62,000 bases of DNA from Chrysomallon squamiferum. Its lineage: Eukaryota; Mollusca; Gastropoda; Neomphalida; Peltospiridae. The number at the start of each line of letters is the position of its first letter. Within the stretch, counting starts at the first letter, position 1. Under the pieces are notes generated by a model. That model saw nothing but the letters and a program-made list of their open reading frames with translations. It made no database searches and had not been told where the DNA came from. The translations under genes and the position numbers were made by a program. The DNA is taken from the NCBI GenBank assembly GCA_012295275.1, contig CM022667.1, forward strand, positions 15,189,668-15,251,667. Reading direction: 5' to 3'. Of this stretch, positions 44,532 to 56,072 are shown piece after piece.

Positions 44532-44678
44532 CCTCTCTGCTGAATTTTTTGCAATAGATCGCCTAGATAATAATGCACACACGTGTCTAACTAGAAGCCC
44601 AGCTATATAATTTGTTATATATGAATCATTTTTGAAAACAGTTTATAAAGATTTTGCATTTGTGATATTTCATTGAGA

Positions 44679-44679
44679 G

Positions 44680-44752
<73 letters not shown>

Positions 44753-44753
44753 T
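44679..44753. repeat. (TTA)n microsatellite before P3
   Basis: About 75 bases of TTA at the same place as the TTC/TTA tract of P2. Confidence 0.95.
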
Positions 44754-45047
44754 TAGTTCTGTATCATCTTATTTTTCTTCGTTAGAACAGATTTCCTTTC
44801 CAGAATCAAACGTTCATCGGAATTTTATTCTTCGCTTTCTGTTGGTTTTTTTCATATATTTGTATGAATTGTTGCAAAGAGTCAACTTTGCAATCATAAA
44901 TAGTTTCATAACGATTGTTTTTGTAAACCTTTTCAACATATTGATAACAATTTACAACGCAACATTAACAATAGTTATGTTGTGTGATTCAGCTTGAAGT
45001 CTATTTTACTATTCATTATTTATTTAATTTTGGTTCTATTTAGACAG

Positions 45048-45672
45048 ACTCATGTTACGACCAGTGGAAACTAATCTACAACAATGAAACATCTGAATAA
45101 ATCAAAACTGTTTGACTGCTATAAAGAAACCTTGCAAGCCAACTGTAAAAGTTATTACTGAAGGTAAAAACAGCTATTCGATCACCAAACATTACGTTTT
45201 CTTATAAACAGTTATAACATGCAGTCAGCGTCTCATCACCATCTCAGTAAATCTTCATGGTGTACAGGTTTGTGACTTTAACTAAGAAATGTTGCGAATA
45301 TTCAACGGTTAACAGAATGACATTTGAATGTTTGCATTAGGGATGTCAAAGAGTTAAATTCGGAAGAAGTCAAGTTTTACATTAACCATTTCTCTTTATC
45401 TTAGTGGTAAGAAACAGAAAGTGAATGATCAAGGAATTTTGTGTGTCAAAAATAAGGTGGTAGATAATGATTTTTTGTGTAAAATTTGATGGGTCACAAA
45501 TCTAACAGAGATAGTTCTGAAATTTCTTTCGTCCATACCCATCCGTACTATGGCAGATCTTATATGAACAAATCATAACAACAGAAGTTAACTTTAGGAA
45601 CATTTATTACACGTACAAGAAAAGTGAAGACCTGTGCATCACAGTAGATGTGTATGGTTTGTTCAGCTGTGA
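45048..45672 (+). pseudogene. P3: decayed family copy, exon 3 only
   Basis: Starts after TTTAGACAG as DSCYDQWKLIYNNETSE followed by a stop (compare [14 protein letters not shown] in A1). Repeat 1 remnants follow, most of repeats 2 and 3 is deleted, and the end aligns to repeat 4 and the C-terminus (TYKKS) with a stop at 45670-45672. Exons 1 and 2 were not found upstream. It shares the repeat 4 deletion with P2, P4 and P5, so these four derive from one broken ancestor. Confidence 0.75.
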
Positions 45673-45700
45673 AATAAAGTAGATATTTAAATTATCCTCT

Positions 45701-46755
45701 CTTTGTGAAGCTAACAATATCTATCAATAACATTATCCTGTTTTACTGACTATTTCGACGAATTCAGTTCATTAATTATAATTATGTAGTGTACCTAAAA
45801 TGAAAACGAATTACGGCAGGAATGTTCAGTTCTTAAGCATAACAGATATTTCTTATTTTCATTAGTTTCTCTTCTTGTTGTTGTCATGAAATGTTGAAAA
45901 TTAATTGCTATGAAAACATTTATAAAAAATAATGATGATAATATTGCTAGTATTGTTACTGCTCGTCCTAATTCTAGTACACCTACTAGACTTCAACTAC
46001 TACTACTACTGCTACCATTATTATTACTGCCACTACTATAATAAGAATACCGACATCAGTATCAACAACAACAATAATAATTAAAATATCAAAGTCAACA
46101 AAACGACAAAAACAATAGCAGAAACAACATGCATCTGAACATATAACCTGTATTATGAAGGGAGATAGTGCTGAACTATTAGTTATCTAATGATGTAATA
46201 TTATTTCGAATAGTGAAACAGATCAACCGGTTCCGAAAAGAAAAACTTTGTGAAGCTAATAATATCTATCAATAACATTATTCTGGCTTACTGACTATCC
46301 AGACGGATTCAGTTCATCAATTATAATTATGTAGTGTACCTAAAATGAAAACGAATTACGGCAGGAATGTTCAGTTCTTAAGCATAACAGATATTTCTTA
46401 TTTTCATTAGTTTCTCTTCTTGTTGTTGTCATGAAATGTTGAAAATTAATTGCTATGAAAACATTTATAAAAAATAATGATGATAATATTGCTAGTATTG
46501 TTACTGCTCGTCCTAATTCTAGTACACCTACTAGACTTCAACTACTACTACTACTGCTACCATTATTATTACTGCCACTACTATAATAAGAATACCGACA
46601 TCAGTATCAACAACAACAATAATAATTAAAATATCAAAGTCAACAAAACGACAAAAACAATAGCAGAAACAACATGCATCTGAACATATAATCTGTATTA
46701 TGAAGGGAAATAGTGCTGAAGTAGTAGTTATTTAACGATATAATATTACTTCGAA
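45701..46755. repeat. Nearly exact tandem duplication of spacer repeat
   Basis: Copies at 45701-46245 and 46246-46755, both starting CTTTGTGAAGCTAA. From the shared TTATAATTATGTAGTGTACC onward they read almost base for base the same over more than 350 bases, so the duplication or a conversion event is recent. Unit 3 and the window end show one copy each (53380-53890; 61700 onward). Confidence 0.85.
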
Positions 46756-46756
46756 T

Positions 46757-47045
46757 GGTGATTGCGTCTTCCTAGTTTATCCATGAACAGCTCTATGAGA
46801 TTCAGCTCTGGAGATATACCTGTGGATGATGTAGAGTCAGAAAATCAGCACACACTCCGGAAACATGCCGTCGTGCGTTGCCGTCTTTGAAAATTATGCG
46901 TGGATGATGTGCCGTGTGCGGATGATGTGGCGTGTGCGGAATTAAATCTGGTGCGATTTGTGTTTCGTTATCATCTGACATACAGAAATCGACGCGATAA
47001 ACTCGTGTAGTCCGTAATAGTGCGTACCTAGTACTGACACTCATT
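46757..47045 (-). mobile_element. Tc1/mariner-type transposase fragment, copy 2
   Basis: Minus-strand remnant matching copy 1: IIFKDGNARRHVSGVCADFL, preceded by the HTPHHPHTAHHP expansion. It is shorter than copy 1 and ends at GATTGCGTCTTCCTAG, where it joins the spacer repeat. Inactive. Confidence 0.7.
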
Positions 47046-47456
47046 TTTCTTTGTATTTAAATGGAATACCAAAAATAATATCTTCAAGATTATTACGTCT
47101 GTTCAAAAGGTGATATAGTAGTATCTGTTTTAAAATAATTGATAATATTATGGTATGTCACTGAAGTTGATGTTATAATCTCTCTAATAGAAAACCTGAT
47201 ATACAAATCTATTTTAATTTTATTAGAATATTTGCTATATTATTATCTATATTACCATACTTCCTATGTTACTATTTAAAAAAAAAAAAAAAAAAAAATG
47301 ATTGACATATTAATATTTCTATTAGGGTAGCTGAAACATTTTATTTCTGTTCTCTCAGAAATATTCTTTTCTGTGAGTATTGCTTGTAGCACGATTCTAA
47401 AATAGAAATGCATTTAAATCTTAATGTTACCAAATTTTCCATGTCATTCGAATCTA

Positions 47457-48928
47457 TTACATCTGAACAAACCATGTACATTTTTTTAGGACTACTTCTG
47501 TATATGTAGAGGCCAGCTGCAAATTGGTGTACTCGATCGTTCTGAAAGATCCACTGGTCGATATAATGGCTGACAGCAGCTGATAATCCGATGAAAAAGT
47601 CTCAGTACCATAGTGAACCCTGGTTTGGTAAATCACTTCAGCAGTAACGTTACCGTCGGGTGACAACTCTAAATGATCGACATCATATATTCTAAGCCCG
47701 CCATCTTGAGACTCGACTACGATACGGACAGAAGCGCCTTTCAGAATCCATTCTCGCAGACTTGCAACCGACCCATTCTCAATTTCTCCGTACTCGCTTA
47801 CAACCAAAGCTTCATTCCATGTACGTGTATCTATAAACCAGTCTATTCGGGTTCGATTTTCGTACATTCCAGATTTCGCGCTCGTCTCATATGTGGAAAG
47901 AAAAGTCTGCAGGCGACCATCTGAAAACGCCAATTTTCTTTCATCTTTTCCAGATTGGTCGAAATATTTTATTTGTCCTGAAGAATCGAACGCATTGGCT
48001 CCAGTTGGTTGTATCATATACTCTAGGCTCACTATGATGTTTTCACCAACAATGTAGACGATCTTAGTTGCTGAAGCAAAGTCTTCTGTGACAATCCTCA
48101 GTCGATGACCACTAACCAAAGATTGAATTAAAGCTGTAATCGATCCGGACAGCACTCTTCCAGATTCGTCTACAGAATATACTTTAACCCAGCAGCTATC
48201 AGTGCACCAAGTGTGAGATATTTGGTCTGACGAAGTAGAAGCTGAGGTTTCAAATCCAATCTGCCGTCGAAGGACTCGCTTCATCCCAGATGTGTCCACT
48301 CTGTATATGTACCACTGCGGTGTGCTGTTGAAATTCGCATACGTTGAAGACGTCTCTGTCTCCACACTAAAAACAGTCTCCGCGATAGATTTTGTATCTT
48401 TTGAGATAAACACGGCTTTTGATAACATTAATGCTGATCCATTTTTTATTCTGAAAATCAGCTGATTAATATCACCTGCAAGAACTGATCCATTTCCGCT
48501 ATTAATAAAACATGGTTCCCCATCTGAGAAATCTTTGACAAACCACTTGACTGTGATTTCACTCGTGACAGGCTCTGGTATATCGGCAGACATCATTGTT
48601 TGATATTTGCTGTCTAAAGTGGCATAGAAAACGCTTGAATGATCGTATCTGGATGAGTTCCAGCATGATTTGCTAACATGATAGAGAGACAGAGTCAATG
48701 TTTTGTTTCCCTGAAGTTCAGCAAAGTCGATGGAGTGTATTTTAGTTCCATTAATAACAGCCTTGAATTTAGCTTTGCATGGCTGGCTTACTACAGATCG
48801 AAACTGCTCCAACGTTTGAGAATTTCCAGTTTCATGGATAAGCCGCCACTGACTAGAGCATGTATCTGTCCAAAAAAATAAAATAGAATAATATAAAATA
48901 AAATAAATAAATAAATGAATGTGTGTGT

Positions 48929-48976
<48 letters not shown>

Positions 48977-48993
48977 TTCTGAATGTGTGTGTG

Positions 48994-49054
<61 letters not shown>

Positions 49055-50523
49055 GTACAGAGAGAGAGAAATACAAAGAAAAAGATATTTCGTGATATTT
49101 TTATTGTTTAAACGTTTGGTTACATTTACCCAGTAGAAGTCATTCTTCAGTAAAAGTACAAGTACTGATTTTATTCACCGAACTGAAGAATTCTGTCTTA
49201 CAAATCTAACTATTTTACTGTATCTTACCATTTACAGCGGTTTCACAGTACGGTCCACCGAAACCTGGAGTACAAGTACAATACCCAGCATTCTCAGCAA
49301 ACCCTCCATTTTTACATCGATTCTGATAAAAATTATATTTATTAATTTAATTAAATGCATAATACTTAGTTTTACTGTAAAAATAGAGAAAAAAAATCTT
49401 GAGAAATAGCTAAAATTTAGATTCATTTAAAAACGTAGATCGACAGTAACAGCTCATGAAAATGATGAAGAAAAAACTGAAAAAGAAAACATAATTATAA
49501 ACTAAGAAAAACGAAGAAAAGAAGAAAACCCAGAAAATATAGCGCATCAATCAAGGAATACATTCTTTCATTTATATTTCTAAGTATCTGCCTAGAAATT
49601 CTCAGAAATTATTCAGAAAGTTAGCTTCTTAAACAACATAAAACTATGCTATATTTTGACGAAAACAATTGTCAACATATGCATAAGAAAATCTTTATAG
49701 AAACAAATAAATCACTCAGATTTTTTAAAAGAAAGAGTTAATTAAAAATGAATGTTTAAATAATTACAGTTTTATACTTCATAAATTCATTAACTACCGC
49801 TAGAAGGATTCTCGATTTTTGGTCATTGTTGTTTCTAGGTTCTATTTATTATTCTTTTTTTTTTTTTTATTTAAATTATTTAAATTATTTCTTTCTGTCT
49901 TTCTTTCCTTCTATCTTTCTTTATATTTATTTTTTTTCCTCTTTATATATTTATTTATCTACTTTTTTATTTTGTTTCAGACGATATAGTTTATTATAAT
50001 TTACAGTTGAAGATCTTTCCGTCTTAAATACAACCTATACTTCTTCATTTTCCTTTCTTTTCTTTCTTCAGAAAATTAAGAACTTATATTTTGAAAAGAA
50101 ATTGATTTTAAGTTATAGGCTCGTGAACTAAAACATTTTAAGTACAATCTAATCTTACCTGAGAGGGAAGTGAAATTTATTTTATTGTATATTTTAAATA
50201 CTTACCATCCAAAAATATTCACACGAGTCATACTCTGGATGCTCAGAACTCTGATAATCTGAAATCATAAAACCAATAAGATGACATTGTGGAGGGCAGA
50301 TCATCATCGCTACACATCGTTCATCCTCTACACAACGTCTAGAACAGTCCAACTTTGTCGCCGTCGTCGTTTTAAATAACTTTTTGGATTTCTCAGAGAA
50401 AACGGCTGCTGTGATGTTCTCGTTTTTCATTTCATATAAACCACAAGTGGACGATGATGAAATTAATTCGAAGCATGAAACCGAAATAAGAAAACAGACT
50501 TCCCAGATGTCGGCCATCATCAT
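47457..50523 (-). CDS. B2: secreted PAN/apple-EGF four-repeat protein
   Basis: Minus strand, exons 50523-50206, 49322-49229 and 48865-47457 (stop included), phases 0 and 1, 606 residues, one codon shorter than B1 near the C-terminus. Signal peptide [20 protein letters not shown]; the seven PAN-domain cysteine positions are unchanged. Exon 2 reads [17 protein letters not shown]. Exon 3 is close to B1 in repeats 2-4 but differs in patches of repeat 1 ([17 protein letters not shown] against SWDTFSDDASRLFYATL) and near the end ([21 protein letters not shown] region). An open frame extends upstream of exon 3 through an AT/GT microsatellite, but this is intron: the acceptor at 48866-48867 and the matching B1 and B3 junctions define the exon start. 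Confidence 0.88.
48930..49052. repeat. AT/GT compound microsatellite in B2 intron 2
   Basis: AT runs at about 48936-48964 and 48998-49051 with a GT-rich segment between. B1 has a short TACA/GA-rich stretch here and B3 a GT tract (56030-56071). Confidence 0.9.
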
Positions 50524-51231
50524 TTACAACGATAAATATTAATCTATGTTATAAAGATCGATCTTAAAATATTTATGTAGAGTTCAGATGAAAAGTTTGG
50601 AATTCGAAGTCCATTTTAAAGATTTGAATTTGATATCGATATTGAAAGATTCAACTTGACTTCTCTGTTCGGCATTTGCGTATGTTGTGAGAAATAATGT
50701 TCTTAAGAAAAATTAAAAACTATTTGTAACTAGGTCGTCTCTGCTCTCGTCAAATGATTTCACAATTTAGTTTCTGTCTGCTGCAAATGAAAACTCCTAA
50801 AACGTTTTATCGCCCCTAGTTACAAGAAAATAAAATGCATAACTAATTAACCGCTAATTGACTTTTGTAAAACCTAACAGTACATTATAGGAAACTTTAT
50901 AAAAAGTAGCTTCATTTATTTTCTAAATAATTAAAGAAGCTTAAAAAAAGTACTAATATCTTTATTGATGAAGTCCCATTTGCCACAAGAAGCATCAAAC
51001 TACCAAAAAGCAAAAGTATTATAAAACAACATTAACTCGACATCAAACGAGAAAACATTTTAGAAAAACACATTTAGGAAGAAATAGAATGCATTAAAGC
51101 AATCATACAAGAAAACAACTTATGATAACATGACGGCGGAAAAGTGAAAAAATTGTTTAAATATACGTTCATACTTAATTCACACATACATATTTAATAC
51201 ATACACCCAAACATACAACATGCACACAAAT

Positions 51232-51271
<40 letters not shown>

Positions 51272-51323
51272 TGATAGATAGATAGATAGATAGATAGACA
51301 GATAGACAGACAGACAGACAGAC

Positions 51324-51378
<55 letters not shown>

Positions 51379-51469
51379 GGGTAGATAGGTAGATAGATAT
51401 AAATATTTTGGTTGGTTTTCTATAGATACTTTCAGTAGTAGTTAATTTACTTCATAGTGTGTGTTTTGA

Positions 51470-51514
<45 letters not shown>

Positions 51515-51640
51515 TTATATAACAGAGGGTAATCATCGCCTCCACTTTTTCTTTCGACACGATAGTAGTGTATTTTTCTCAGTGTGTGCATGTGCATGTG
51601 TATGTGTGTGCACATATACACACACACACGCAAACACACA

Positions 51641-51674
<34 letters not shown>

Positions 51675-52020
51675 ATACATACGTACACCCTGTGTTATAA
51701 AATAATTTTTATGAGGCTGTCATTGTGGTTCTGTGAAAGGTAGTTTCATTTATTTCCTAAATAATTAAATACGCTTAAGAAAAAGTTCCATTTACCACAG
51801 GAAGCATAAAATTACCAAAAAGGAAAAGTATTACAAAACATCATTAACTCGACGTGAAACGAGAAAATATTTTAGAAAAACACATTAAGCAAGAAAAAGA
51901 ATGCATTAATGGAATCACACAAGAAAACAACTTAGCATAACGTGACGGAGGAAAAAGGAAAAAGTGTTTAAATATACATTCATACTTAATTCACACATAC
52001 ATATTTAATACAAACATACA

Positions 52021-52068
<48 letters not shown>

Positions 52069-52721
52069 CAGTATTTCTACACAGCTAGATAGATAAGTAG
52101 ATAGATAATGTGGTTGGTTGTCTATATATACTTTCGAGAAAGTAGTAGTGTATTTATATCAGTTTGTGTATGTGCATTTATATTTTTATTTATATATGCA
52201 CATACACATATACACAAAGAGATACATACTTATACATATACATACATACGTACACCCTCTGTTTTAAAATAATTTTTATGAGGCTGTCATTGTGGTTCTG
52301 TGAAGTACGGCCAAATGACTGCTATACATTCGAGTCCCATTGGCGGCATTTGTCGTTGCGAGGTCGTGACTGACCCTGTGCGTTGTCTACGTAGACGTAC
52401 AGAAGAATTTTATGAAAAAAGAGAAAGCAGATTATTCATTCCTGAATACATACATACATACAAATGTCATCTGAAATGTTGAAGCAATCAAAGAAAAATT
52501 AACACGAACTAATAGTAAGAAGAGCACTGTTTAAATAACATTTATTACCATCATATTAGACAGTGTGATGAAAAATTAAAATAAAATAATTCCTTAATTC
52601 ATTTACGTTTATATCCAAATCAATTAGTTATTTTACCGGGTATTTTTTTTTTTTTTTTTTTATTGTTTTTGGTTCTTTCATTGGTTTTATTTTATTTTAT
52701 TTTATTTTATTTTATTTTATT

Positions 52722-52760
<39 letters not shown>

Positions 52761-52866
52761 TTTTCTTTTTTTTTTTTTATTATTATTATGTTTTTTTTTT
52801 TCCGCTGAGAACTAAGAAATAAATTAGAAAGTTAAATATATTTACAAATTACATTATATATGGTGG
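50524..52866. other. B2 5' flank with internal duplication
   Basis: No gene. 50524-50800 matches the conserved flank of B1 and B3. The block from about 50930 to 51735 is repeated, diverged, from about 51736 to 52560; the second copy is closer to the B1 flank (42773-43560) than to its neighbour. Microsatellites: CA and GATA (51228-51378), GT (51470-51511), AT (51640-51673), CA/TA (52018-52070), ATTTT/ATTT runs (52683-52780). Confidence 0.65.
51228..51378. repeat. (CA)n and long (GATA)n microsatellite
   Basis: CA run followed by about 110 bases of GATA/GACA tetranucleotide in the B2 5' flank; counterpart of 58316-58440 in B3. Confidence 0.95.
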
Positions 52867-53351
52867 TGTATTGGTGAATGCAGGTTTAAAAATATTTACT
52901 GTCGATTACTTTGGTAACGGATTTCAACGTTCTGTGGATTATTTAGCTTGAGCAATACGTGGTGCTCATCGAAGGAGAATAATGTTAATAGATTTGTTTT
53001 TAACTATGAATGTTCCGTGTATTCACGAACAGAATGACATTGCTTGTTTCCGGCATGTCGAAGAGCCTTTCGACGACAAAGTTTTTAATTCATTTGAAAC
53101 AGAACGTGAATGATCAAGGTTTGTGTGTAAAATAAGGTGGTAGATACAGAGTTGATGAGTTACAAATCTAACAGAGATAGTTCTGAAAGATCCTTTCGTC
53201 TGTACCCATCCGTACTATGGCAGATACTTTATGAACAAATCATAACAACAGAAGTTAACTTTAGAAACATTTATTACACGTACAAGAAAAGTGGAGTCAA
53301 AACTGAAGACGTGTGGTTCACAGTCGATGTGTCTGGATTGTTCAGCTGTGA
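52867..53351 (+). pseudogene. P4: decayed family copy, repeats 3-4 only
   Basis: Begins in repeat 3 (GGVLVNAGLKIFTVDYFG, compare WFTGDCRLKIFTVD in P5) and runs through a remnant of VDDLARAIHG to the deleted repeat 4 and the C-terminus (TYKKSGVKTEDVWF) with a stop at 53349-53351. Stops and frameshifts occur throughout. It lacks everything 5' of repeat 3. Confidence 0.75.
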
Positions 53352-53896
53352 AATAAAGTAGGTCTTTAATTTATCCTATCTTTGTGAAGATCATAATATC
53401 TATCAATAAAATTATTTTGCCTTACTGACTATTCAGACGGATTCAGTTCATTCATTATAATTATGTAGTGTACCTAAAATGAAAACGAATTACGGCAGGA
53501 ATATTCAGGTCTTAAGCATAACTGATATTTCTTGTTTTCATTAGTTTCTCTTCTTGTTGTTGTCATGAAATGTTGAAAATTAATTGCTATGAAAACATTT
53601 ATAAAAAAATAATGATGATAATATTGCAAGTATTGTTACTGCTCGTCCTAATTGTAGTACACCTACTAGAGTTCAACTACTACTACTACTGCTGCTACCA
53701 TTATTATTACTGCCACTACTCTAATAAAAATACGGACATCAGTATCAACAACAACAATAATAATTAAAATATCAAAGTCAACAAAACAATAAAAACAATA
53801 GCAGAAACAACATGTATCTGAACATATAATCTGTATTATGAAGGGAAATAGTGCTGAAGTAGTAGTTATTTAACGATATAATATTACTTCGAATGG

Positions 53897-54172
53897 TGAT
53901 TGCGTCTTCCTAGTTTATCCATGAACAGCTTTATGAGATTCAGCTCTGGAGATATACCTGTGGATGATGTAGAGTCAGAAAATCAGCACACACTCCGGAA
54001 ACATGCCGTCGTGCGTTGCCGTCTTTGAAAATCATGTGTGGATGATGTGGCGTGTGCGGGATCAAAACTGGTGCGATTTGTGTTTCGTCATCACGTGACA
54101 TGCAGAAATCGACGCGATAAGCTCGTGTAGTGCGTGACAGTGTGTACCAAGTACTGACACTCATTTTTCTTT
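53897..54172 (-). mobile_element. Tc1/mariner-type transposase fragment, copy 3
   Basis: Minus-strand remnant with MIFKDGNARRHVSGVCADFL region as in copy 2, with a shorter HTPHHPH expansion. It has the same left border with the spacer repeat as copy 2, so the fragment was present before the units multiplied. Confidence 0.7.
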
Positions 54173-54569
54173 GTATTTAAATGGAATACCAAAAATAATA
54201 TCTTCAAGATTATTACGTCTGTTCAAAAGGTGATATAGTAGTATCTGTTTTAAAATATTTGATAATATTATGGTATATCACTGAAGTTGATATTATAATC
54301 TCTCTAATAGAAAACTAGATATACAAATGTATTTTATTTTTATTAGAATATTTGCAATATTATTATCTATATTACCATACTTCCTATGTTACTATTTAAA
54401 AAAAAGAAAACTGATTGACATATTAATATTTCTATTAGGGTAGTTGAAACATTTTATTTCTCTTGTCTCAGAAATATTATTTTCTGTGAGTATTGCTTGT
54501 ACCACGATTCTAAAATAGAAATGCATTTAAATGTTGATATTGCCAAATATGCCATGCCATTCGAATCTA

Positions 54570-56026
54570 TTACATCTGAACAAACCATGTAAATTTTTTT
54601 ACATCTAGGACTTCTTCTGTTAATGTAGAGTCCAGCTGCAAGTTGGTGTACTCGATCGTTGTGAAAGATCCACTGGTCGATATAATGGCTGACAGCAGCT
54701 GATAATCCGATGAAAAAGTCTCAGTACCATAATGAACCCTGGTTTGGTAAATCACTTCAGCAGTAACGTTACCGTCGGGTGACAACTCTAAATGATCGAC
54801 ATCATATATTCTAAGCCCGCCATCTTGAGATTCGACTACGATACGGACAGAGGCGCCGTTGAGAATCCTTTCTCGCAGACTTCCAAGCGATCCATTCTCA
54901 ATTTCTCCGTACTCGCTTACAACCAAAGCTTCATTCCATGTACGTGTATCTGTAAACCAATCTATTCGGGTTCGATTTTCGTACATTCCAGATCCCACGC
55001 CCGTCTCATATGTGGAAAGAAAAGTCTGCAGGCGACCATCTGAAAACGCCAATTTTCTTTCATCTTTTCCAGATTGGACGAAATGTTTTATTTGTCCTGA
55101 AGAATCGAACGCATTGGCCCCAGCAGGTTGCATCATATACTCTAGGCTCACTGTTATGTTTTCATGAAGAATGTAGACGACCTTTGTTGCTGAAGCAATG
55201 TCATCTGTGACAATCCTCAGTCGATGACCACGAAGCAAATATTGAATTAAAGCTGTAACCGATCCGGACAGCACTCTTCCAGATTCGTCTACAGAATATA
55301 CTTTAACCCAGCAGCTATCAGTGCACCAAGTGTGAGGTATTTTGTCTGACGAAGTAGAAGCTGAGGTTTCAATTCCAATCTGCCGTCGAAGGACTCGCTT
55401 CATCCCAGATGTGTCGACTCTGTATATGTACCACTGCGGTGTGCTTTTGAAATTCGCATACGTTGAAGATGTGTCTGTCTCCACACTAAAAACAGTCTCC
55501 GCGATAGATTTTGTATCTTTTGAGATAAACACGGCTTTTGATAACATTAATGCTGATCCTTCTTTTATTCTGGAAGTCAACAGATTAATATCACCTTCAA
55601 GAACTGATCCATTTCCGCTATTAATAAAACATGGTTCCCCATCTGAGAAATCTTTGACAAACCACTTGACTGTGATTTCACTCGTGACAGACTCTGGTAT
55701 ATCGGCAAACATCATTGTTTGATATTTACTGTCTAAAATGGCATAGAAAACGCTGGATATATCGACGGTGGATATGTCCCAAGATGATTTCTTAAGATGA
55801 TAGAGAGACAGAGTCAGTGTTTTGTTTCCGCGAACTTCGGCAAAGTCGATGGAGTGGATTTTAGTTCCATTAATAACAGCCTTGAATTTAGCTTTGCATG
55901 GCTGGCTTACTACAGATCGAAACTGCTCCAACGTTTGAGAATTTCCAGTTTCATGGATAAGCCGCCACTGATTAGAGCATGTATCTGTCCAAAAAAATAA
56001 AATAGAATAATAAATGAATGTGTATG

Positions 56027-56072
<46 letters not shown>

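Larger units (their letters stand above)
42407..45047. other. B1 5' flank and P3 upstream region
   Basis: No intact gene. 42407-42670 is conserved in front of B1, B2 and B3 and is the best place for their shared promoter. Then come a CA/AT tract (43050-43120), a block shared with the other units (about 43300-43620, containing a tRNA B-box-like ATTCGAGTCC), T-rich runs, (TTA)n (44063-44125), two GT tracts (44266-44314, 44477-44529) and (TTA)n (44679-44753). Confidence 0.65.
37417..45680. repeat. Array B tandem unit 1
   Basis: Tandem unit of about 8.26 kb in fixed order: two copies of a roughly 0.45-0.5 kb spacer repeat, Tc1-like transposase fragment, gene B1 (minus), microsatellite-rich 5' flank, pseudogene P3 (plus). 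The next units repeat this order at 45681-53361 and 53362-61680. I define the border as the end of each family pseudogene. Confidence 0.75.
45681..53361. repeat. Array B tandem unit 2
   Basis: About 7.68 kb, same order as unit 1: double spacer repeat, Tc1-like fragment, gene B2 (minus), 5' flank, pseudogene P4 (plus). The 5' flank contains its own partial duplication (about 50930-52560). Confidence 0.75.

Noticed and set aside
44262-44610. Thr-His and Cys-Val repeat open frames.
   Set aside because: Translation of GT/CA microsatellites on either strand.
48866-49076. N-terminal extension of the B2 large exon (Tyr-Ile repeats).
   Set aside because: It reads through an intronic AT/GT microsatellite; B1 and B3 share the acceptor but not this sequence.
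52300-52482. Possible EGF-like reading (GGICRCE) in the shared flank block.
   Set aside because: Too few ordered cysteines, no splice sites, and the frame is not kept in the other copies.
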